Both the position numbers and the translations under genes were made by a program. This document shows, one piece after another, positions 57,519 through 64,000 of a stretch of DNA of 64,000 nucleotides. Below the pieces are notes generated by a model. It was not told the origin of the DNA, searched no databases, and saw only the letters and a list, made by a program, of their open reading frames with translations. How positions within the stretch are numbered: the stretch's first letter is position 1; the number at the start of each line of letters is the position of its first letter. The stretch spans positions 20,692,001 to 20,756,000 of the forward strand of contig NC_045131.1 in the NCBI RefSeq assembly GCF_007655135.1, read 5' to 3'. The DNA is from Punica granatum (lineage: Eukaryota; Streptophyta; Magnoliopsida; Myrtales; Lythraceae).

Positions 57519-59864
57519 CACTCTTGACTTAGAGGAGTTAGGGTTTTTTATATTTTTGCATGGCTATGGAGTACTATGGTATTTTATGCATACTTAACTT
57601 GCAAGACTTAACTTTTATGCAATTTTATGTTATATTATGCATGTGTATTACCTTATAACTTGCTAGCATGTCGGAAAAAGGTTTGGATTGTTGTTTGGAA
57701 GACTATCCCGACCCGGAAATGGCAAGTGAGCTCACGGCCAAGTCTCTAAATGGGATGGCCGAGACTTGAGTTGCTCTTTCGGGTTAAGATTGGTCTCCTT
57801 AGCCCGATCCAAGTTATTTTCCGAGTTTATTTTGTTGTTCTTGCATGCATGAAGCCGGTATTATTTTATCGATTCCTTAAATAACATGTTTGTGAATGTT
57901 TGCATGTTTAAATGAGTTAATCAAATCGTGGTAATACCGGCTTTTGTCAAAACGTGTTATTCATGATGTTTGATGTTTGAGCATGCGAAAAATGATTAAA
58001 CCAAGACAAGGAAATTCTTTGTGATTTGAATCGAGCCATGAGAGTATTCGGCCATCTTTGACAAGGTGAAGCCGAGGGCTTCTTGGCCCTTTTTGGATCA
58101 AGAATGATTTCCTTATTTCGAGTTTAATTCATTTCTCGGATTGTACGAAAGTGTAATTTCGATATTTCCACGATTCCCATGTTAAAACATCGATTACATG
58201 TCTTTTCAAAACAAAACATGCATGGATTCGGGTATCGTTGACTCATTCGGGTCCATTCGGTTACGAGGGTAGTTTCGGTCATTGGACCAAATATCCTCGA
58301 TCCTTACGGATTCGTGTTGGTCGCCGAATCACGAATCGATTTCACAATTAAAGTATTCGGCAATAACCTTAAGCATTAATTCCACGAACGGGTTAATCGG
58401 GACGTTCACACGGTTAATTCATTCCATTTAAATAACTTTGCACGAATTGGACATTAATTTGTAACTCGCGTCGACGAATTACAAAACGGTGTTAATGCCC
58501 TTTTCAAAACCCTCATACTTTCAAATCCTTATTGTGTTGTTCTCCTTTTCTGAAAACAAATTTTCAAATCAAGGGCAAGAACATCATTTCGTGATTCGCC
58601 GACATCCTAGCGCAGTTTAAGATGTCAGTTGGGTATTCTGTATCAAAATACAGTTATCGGACTAATCATTTCACTCGACTTAACCAAATCCTAGAAAATG
58701 GTTAGGCGGAACTCTAGGTTCCAAATCTAGAGTCAAAATACAAGTTTGGATCAATTCAGTGGTAATTCAATGTCACAACACCGAATCACTATAAAAGCAA
58801 TCTACACACATGATATTCGATTCTCTTTTCCAAATTTCCAACAAAAGCAGAATACTAAAACATTGGCACGTGTTTGATTGCTTAGCATATGGCATTTGCT
58901 TGCAAAAACACTTTTGGATTAATAAACTTGTTAATCCACGTACATTCGGTAAATACAAAACACCTTGTCTGTTATTAACATGTTGCGTGTTATCTTTCCG
59001 CACTTGTTTGCCATACGGGTCGAGCTTGATCCCTAGGCCGAATAATATTAGGGTTCAACGCCCTAATCAACACTCACAGGGTCCAACGCCCTATTCAGTG
59101 AGAGCGTCCATTGAATTTCAGTTCTTCGGTCTTTTTCCCTAAACTCACGGTGAGTTAGAGTGGAATAATAACCGAACGCGAGTCGACTGGAATTCGGCCA
59201 TTTGTAATTTGTATTTATTGTTTTCGAGAGCATTGTAAGGATTTTATTTTGTACATTTATTCTGTAAGAATTCCAGTCGGTGAGCGAACGGTCCGAGAGT
59301 CGAATTAATCGAATCGGTCTAATGCTTGCCCAGATACAAGTAAATCCAAGAACTCGCGGTTCTGGTTCACGCAGGGATTCAACCTCCATGGTTCGATGAA
59401 CTGTAACGCAAGATTGTGAACCAATTCCCCGACACACGGGTTTACTTCTCTCTCAGCTTCTCCACCGACATCGTTTAATTCATCGAAGTTACGGTGTCAA
59501 AACGTGTGAGCCGAGTGCAGCCTAATTCATGCGGTAAATAAAACAAAAATGCAAGCCTAGCAAACCAGAGTACCGAAAGGGCGTGCGGGATATAGGCCCG
59601 CACGTAACATGAACCCCCGAACACGGAGTTTCCGGTTCCGCACAGATCAATGCCTTAACGACAAACTAGGTGTTCCATACCCCTAGACTCGGGTAACTTA
59701 TCCGCCCTCGACCTACGGGTCGTAAAATGATAAGTGGCGACTCCTTCTCTCACGCGTGTCCGACGCGCGTCCCCACGGGAAAGTGGACGTTCCGACCAAG
59801 CCGCGCGATCCAAAAGCGCGCAATGTGGGCCCTGACGAGAGTCCACATTCGGGTCCGTACAGCT

Positions 59865-59882
59865 TGGCGACTCCACTGGGGA
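59865..59882 (+). other. Primer-binding site of C2 (tRNA-Arg type)
   Basis: TGGCGACTCCACTGGGGA, identical to F, 3 bp after the LTR. The LTR end has diverged (GTCCGTACA against GTGCGCACA) while the PBS has not. Confidence 0.88.
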
Positions 59883-60135
59883 CATACTTAGTGGGTTCGG
59901 GCTCGATCCCGTTTGTTTGCTTGCATGTTCATTTACCGCTTCCTGTAATTTTCCGCTTATCTACTTTATGCACCTTTACTTTCTGCACTTGCATTGCATC
60001 ATTCTAGTGGATTTAAGTACCACGCTTGAAATCCCACGAGCGGCAATCTAGGAAGCTAGGTTAGACAGGGGTTCGAAGTAGGGGTACGGCGCGCGGTTCA
60101 TCTGTCGCTTAGGCCTTGAAAAGAATCCCGCCCGA

Positions 60136-60178
60136 TTTCAAGGAATTGATACCCTTAAGTCGGGAGCCCCCATCCTTA
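60136..60178 (+). other. Conserved 43-bp leader block (C2)
   Basis: It matches F 30428-30470 with two or three changes, within a region that otherwise aligns poorly. Confidence 0.7.
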
Positions 60179-60560
60179 GTTAGTTGCTATCTCGGTAGCA
60201 CCTAAACCATGCATAAACAGGGACCGTCATGCTGGACCAAAATTGCCTTCATGCCGTCAACCGACCCAAAAGTTGAGTCTTTGAGTCGGCTCGTAGTTTT
60301 TCTTTTAGGCGGGCCTTTTGTTGTTTTCTATAATGAGCGATGTACATTGTAACAGATACAATTATAATTTATTCTTTCTGCACTTGCATGCATGTTTTCA
60401 AATAAACTAGGACATTGCATTGGTTTATTGCTTAAGTTCCCTTTTTCAAATGAACCATCTTCGTAAATCTGGGAACTTGAATCAAATCAATGCAACGACA
60501 TTAGCTTTTGAAAACTCATACATTGCCTGCATCCGATGTTTGCACAGCAACTACCATGTC

Positions 60561-60890
60561 CCGTACGACATGTGAGTTGTGCTAACCTTCGCAGGTAGAC
60601 CACTTGCGGTCTTCACCTCTCCATGGCGAGACGTGCTATGACCAGAGGCCGTCCAGCCCGGCCACCCACCCCGTACGACATGTGAGTTGTGCTAACCTTC
60701 GCGGGTAGACCACTTGCGGTCTTCACCTCTCCATGGCGAGACGTGCTATGACCAGAGGCCGTCCAGCCCGGCCACCCACCCCGTACGACATGTGAGTTGT
60801 GCTAACCTTCGCGGGTAGACCACTTGCGGTCTTCACCTCTCCATGGCGAGACGTGCTATGACCAGAGGCCGTCCAGCCCGGCCACCCACC
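60561..60890 (+). repeat. 110-bp tandem repeat, three near-identical copies
   Basis: Units start with CCGTACGACATGTGAGTTGT at 60561, 60671 and 60781. Unit 1 differs from the others by a single base (CGCAGGTAG against CGCGGGTAG). A fourth, clearly diverged unit follows (60891-61000). F and E have a single related copy (F about 31252-31350). The near-identity points to a recent amplification inside C2. Confidence 0.95.
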
Positions 60891-61255
60891 CCGCACGATA
60901 GGCGAGTCGTGCCCACTTTAGCGGGCAGGCCACTCGCGGCCTTCACCCTTCCTCCACAGCAAGACGAACTGTGGCCCGAGGGCCGATCAACCTTCCCAGG
61001 CGAAGTTAACCAACACTAACTTCTTCCTAACAGAGAGTGTCACTGCGTGATCGGACACACGTCCCTCTGCGTGACCCAGCGCATCTACCAGCGATCGAGC
61101 ACGCCTCACACATGTCCAAGCATGTTCACACCAACTCATACATGCCTGCTCAACGTATCAATGCATGTCTCTCGGTGTGCTCGCACGACACCTACCAAGC
61201 CAGATCGCTTCCCTATACTCTTGCATTGAAATGATGAACGGTTCATGCTCCTTCA

Positions 61256-61277
61256 TGGTTTTCTTTTCCCATTGCAG
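61256..61277 (+). other. Candidate 3' splice site 1 (C2)
   Basis: The pyrimidine-rich GGTTTTCTTTTCCCATTGCAG is followed by GAAATTCT; same place and same exon start as in F. Confidence 0.5.
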
Positions 61278-62586
61278 GAAATTCTCAACAAGAAGACAGC
61301 CTGAATACTAAGCGACCACAATTGAGACAACAAACGTCTCCCATCCATCCAGCTCCTTGGGATTTCAACACTAAGTCCACATCCCTGCTCCATAGAGCAA
61401 TACCGCAAGCAAATCGGCATCACTGCATTGCAGCGCCTTGCGCTATTCCTCAGCATTGACCTTTGCTCTTACATCTCTTGCATTTTCCTATCGAGCATGC
61501 ATTTACTGCATCGGACCTCAGTTCTGCATTTACTGCTTTCGGGCCTCGGCCCAGCATTTACTGCTTTTGGGCTTCGGCCCCGCATTTACTGCTTTCAGGT
61601 TTTGACGCCTCGCATTTACTGCTTTCAGGCTCATCTGAAATCCAAAATCGACTTGGATACAAATTCATCCAAGCGATACTTCAAGGAGCAAGTCTAATCT
61701 TTCCACTACAAAGACAGAAAGTGACAGCTCCACAAACAGAGCATGACCCAACTCTCGATCGCAGACCAGCACGGTCATGCCTCCGATCAAGAATGGATCT
61801 CATCCACCTCCGTTGTGGTCATCGACTAAACACTGGGGCAACACGCGCAGTTTTCTTTAAACTCTCTGTTGCTTTCATTCAAATGCATTCTCACAAATGG
61901 GCTCCCGACATGAATAAATCCTTCAATGGAGCATTAGGACAGTCTCGAAGACGCCCTATCAGTTCTGTTGGACCTGCTCGACTCACCTGTCCTCGTGGGA
62001 CTCGGCTTCTCGAGCCTTCCCTAGGACGGCTGCGCATGCCTACTCGCAATTAGGGAAAACATGCTTATGTGACCTCAGTCATGGTCTAACCACTCCAGAG
62101 TGGTGATGACTACATTCCCGGAAACAAATGTCATCCACACGCGACACCCCATGGGTCGTGTGCGGGACAAAAGGGATTTTCCCATGGGTCCACCCCATAT
62201 TTCTTACCGCATACTCCACCGCACAATCGCCTAACACACTATCTTCTTTGTCATCTTTTATAGGGACACGCCGGTCACAGGCGAAGAATGATGCACAGGC
62301 TCACGCCTTTCCGAGAACTCCTCTCGAGCCTCCTCCCTTATACTTTGACAGGGAAGGGGCTCGGCACGGAGGTACCCCCTACAAAGCTAAAGACAAAAAC
62401 AACTGAGCGAGCCTTATGCCATCAACGCAACGATTTCAGTTGACATTGACGACATGAGACGGCCAGGGGCGACAGTTGCACAAACCGCCCACCACGAGTC
62501 ACATCGACGATAAAAGACCAGAGCATTCGCGTTCAACGCTTGCACCGAGACCACCTCGGACATCATCCACCCACGAAAAGCATTTC

Positions 62587-62750
62587 CAAGCGACGTACAC
62601 TGGGGCATCCCCGGTTGAAGTTCGCACTAGCACAAATTTTCCAAGCGACGTACACTGGGGCATCCCCGGTTGAAGTTCGCGCCAACACAACCTCGGCAAG
62701 CGACGTACACTGGGCCTCCCTGGTTGAAGTTCGCCCCGAGGTCGCCATCG
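62587..62750 (+). repeat. 55-bp tandem repeat, three copies (C2)
   Basis: CAAGCGACGTACACTGGGGC-type units start at 62587, 62642 and 62697 (55-bp period), each followed by ATCCCCGGTTGAAGTTCG or a close variant. E has two copies of the same unit, inverted (marks at 41031 and 41086, also 55 bp apart); in F only a degenerate trace is seen near 32585-32620. The unit contains the small inverted repeat GGGGCATCCCC. Confidence 0.88.
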
Positions 62751-63127
62751 TGGGTCACTCCAGCAAGTGACGTTGGAACGCTCCTGGTCATTTACATTAA
62801 GTCCAGGCCTCCTCCACAACAAGCATCAAGACAACTCCGGCCACTGATTCCCTAGGGCAAATTTGTATTTTCCTTCTAGACAATAGGGGAATTCACCTGA
62901 AGAGATTGCAAGGGAAAATGACACGAAGTTCAACTTTCGAGTGCACGGGAGTCAAACTTCCAAGAAAGCCGGTCCTCACAAAATAGGGCTAGCAACACAT
63001 AATGAGTCTCCACGAGGCGAAGCACACCAAAGTGGCCTCGGCGATACAAAGTCGAGGAGTTTCAAACAAAGACACGGGGCACAAAACAAACCCCAGCTGC
63101 AAGAAAAAAAAAACAGAGCGAAAAGAA

Positions 63128-63180
63128 GCGGGAAAAACCCGCCAATGAAGAGAGAGAGAAAAGATGCAGGAAAAACCTGC
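63128..63180 (+). repeat. Pair of short hairpins (C2)
   Basis: GCGGGAAAAACCCGC (63128-63142) and GCAGGAAAAACCTGC (63166-63180). The second differs from F at two paired positions, leaving the stem intact. Confidence 0.75.
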
Positions 63181-63338
63181 CAATGAACAAAACAAGGCAC
63201 CGCCGAGATTTAAAACTCCGACGCCGCCAATCCTGAGAAATCAACAAACCCCGACAAAAGGGGAGCAGCAGACACAACTCCTCGACGGAGACAGAAAACA
63301 ATGCATTTGGAGGTTGAATCCTTCGAACCCTTCGCCCT

Positions 63339-63560
63339 TGCAAACTCGAGAGATAAAAGAATCGAGCCCGCTAGGTCGAAAACCCTTTTTTGGGGCGACC
63401 TAGGCAAAAGCTAGGGTAAAAGAGAGGCACGACCGAAAACCCTTTGGGGCAGTCGTGGCAAAAGGAGAGCTCTTCCCCTTTAGGTTGAGAGGTGCGGCCC
63501 CGAGGTGGGTGACCGTAGCAAAAGGAGAGCAAAACGAGAGATAAATAAAATTGCCCCCTA
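63339..63560 (+). other. Conserved purine-rich block (C2)
   Basis: It contains CGACCTAGGCAAAAGCTAGG, then two GCAAAAGGAGAGC motifs, as in F and E. The sequence after it (to 64000) matches F 33346-33790, including GGGTCACAGCCACCCTTCAA. Confidence 0.6.
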
Positions 63561-64000
63561 GTCTCTCACACATCGTGTGGACAAGGGATCCCCAAGGGAA
63601 GTGGCCAGTTTATCTATTCCAACACGATCCCCGATCGGCTCTCCAATACCATTCAACCGTCCAAGAGGGAACCTTCCTCAAGCACAGTGGGTAACTGAAT
63701 ACGCCGTCCAAGCAGTTTAGTACAACCTACACAACAGAAGGACGAAGAAAAATGGGGGTACATCTCATTGCAGGCGTGAACCCGTGTATCCTTTTAGCCT
63801 GCGGGCAACGTGCTTCCCAAGCTTTCTCTTTTCACTTTGTCTTTGCATAACTTCGAATGGGTCACAGCCACCCTTCAACAGGCTATCACAGAGCCAAAAT
63901 CCCAGACATTCCTCTCCGAGAGTCTAGTCATAACGCTTTGGAAATGGTCAGACCGAGTCTGACCAAATCTGAATAGAAATCCCCAAGCGGGTTGCAAATG

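Larger units (their letters stand above)
55249..59861 (+). mobile_element. Element C2: 5' LTR
   Basis: This 4613-bp LTR runs from TGTCAGCACCCCATTTTGG to GGGTCCGTACA, followed by the PBS at 59865. The bases before it, ACGAG (55244-55248), are its expected target duplication. It is the most diverged LTR here, with a subfamily-specific first 1.1 kb shared with C1. TATA box 56843-56852, GC-rich tract 57215-57370, donor-like AG|GTAAAT 57511-57518. Frames of about 100-120 codons over the GC-rich tract are low-complexity Arg/Ala/Pro and not genes. Confidence 0.93.
59862..64000 (+). mobile_element. Element C2: internal region (runs off window)
   Basis: It is collinear with F 30158-34100: PBS, 43-bp conserved block (60136-60178), 110-bp tandem repeats (60561-60890), acceptor-like site 1 (61256-61277), a few GGGCTTCGGCC/ATTTACTGCTTTC units (61498-61640), acceptor-like site 2 (62263), 55-bp repeats (62587-62750), short hairpins (63128-63180) and the purine-rich block (63339-63560). 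The 3' minisatellite, PPT and 3' LTR should lie beyond 64000. The frame after acceptor 1 reads GNSQQEDSLNTKRP and stays open for about 60 codons, but differences from F are mostly amino-acid changing, so it looks relaxed. Confidence 0.92.

Noticed and set aside
57151..57521. Arg/Ala/Pro-rich open frames on both strands
   Set aside because: They come from the GC-rich low-complexity tract in the C2 LTR, where stop codons are rare by composition. Overlapping frames on both strands are equally open.
1..64000. Search by eye for RT (YxDD), integrase (HHCC, DDE), protease or gag zinc-knuckle motifs
   Set aside because: None was found in any listed frame. Very worn remnants could be missed without a profile search, so this is absence of visible evidence only.

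Overview
The window is repeat-dense nuclear DNA, almost certainly from a flowering plant. I see no host gene, rRNA, tRNA or CRISPR. Essentially every base belongs to one family of very large LTR retrotransposons, inserted into each other again and again. The species cannot be named from the sequence. The plant call rests on element size and anatomy: LTRs of 4.5-5.3 kb, a primer-binding site matching the 3' end of tRNA-Arg, plant-like TATA boxes and tandem repeats just upstream of the polypurine tract.

Family anatomy, worked out from two elements with both ends. LTRs start TGTCAGCACC and end GCGCACA (or a close variant). The primer-binding site TGGCGACTCCACTGGGGA lies 3 bp inside the 5' LTR, and the polypurine tract CCAAAGAGGGGCAAGC abuts the 3' LTR. 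Insertion makes a 5-bp target duplication. Full length is about 15.4 kb with an internal region of about 5.6-5.9 kb. No gag, protease, reverse transcriptase, RNase H or integrase reading frame is recognisable in any copy. The family therefore looks like LARDs (large retrotransposon derivatives), mobilised in trans by an unseen autonomous partner, plausibly of the Tat/Ogre Ty3-gypsy type.

Layout. 1-3633: minus-strand element L1 (partial 3' LTR, PPT, start of its minisatellite), cut off by a deletion. 3634-4101: fragment of a minus-strand LTR. 4102-15709: minus-strand element D; its 3' LTR is split by solo LTR S1 (5474-10465, duplication GTTAT), and its internal region holds a minisatellite. 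15710-16824: plus-strand LTR fragment C1 inserted in D. 16825-17665 plus 53943-55248: plus-strand LTR A inserted in C1. 17666-53937: minus-strand complete element E inserted in A (duplication GCCAC). Inside E lie complete plus-strand element F (25623-40986, duplication GCGAC) and plus-strand solo LTR G (45601-50884). 55249-64000: plus-strand element C2 (5' LTR, PBS, most of the internal region), inserted in A and running off the window. The order of insertion is LTR fragment > D > C1 > A > E > F. S1 entered D, G entered E and C2 entered A.

How it may work. Each LTR carries a TATA box about 1.3-1.6 kb from its start, so the transcript would begin with a leader of over 3 kb. That leader contains a zone of tandem duplications, a conserved AG|GTAA-like donor, and hairpins whose two arms change together between copies. 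The internal region carries two conserved pyrimidine-rich acceptor-like sites, a 43-bp nearly invariant block downstream of the PBS, a purine-rich block, short hairpins and, before the PPT, a minisatellite whose sequence differs between elements. The conserved parts look like cis-acting RNA and replication signals rather than protein code. All comparisons were by eye; nothing was searched or computed.
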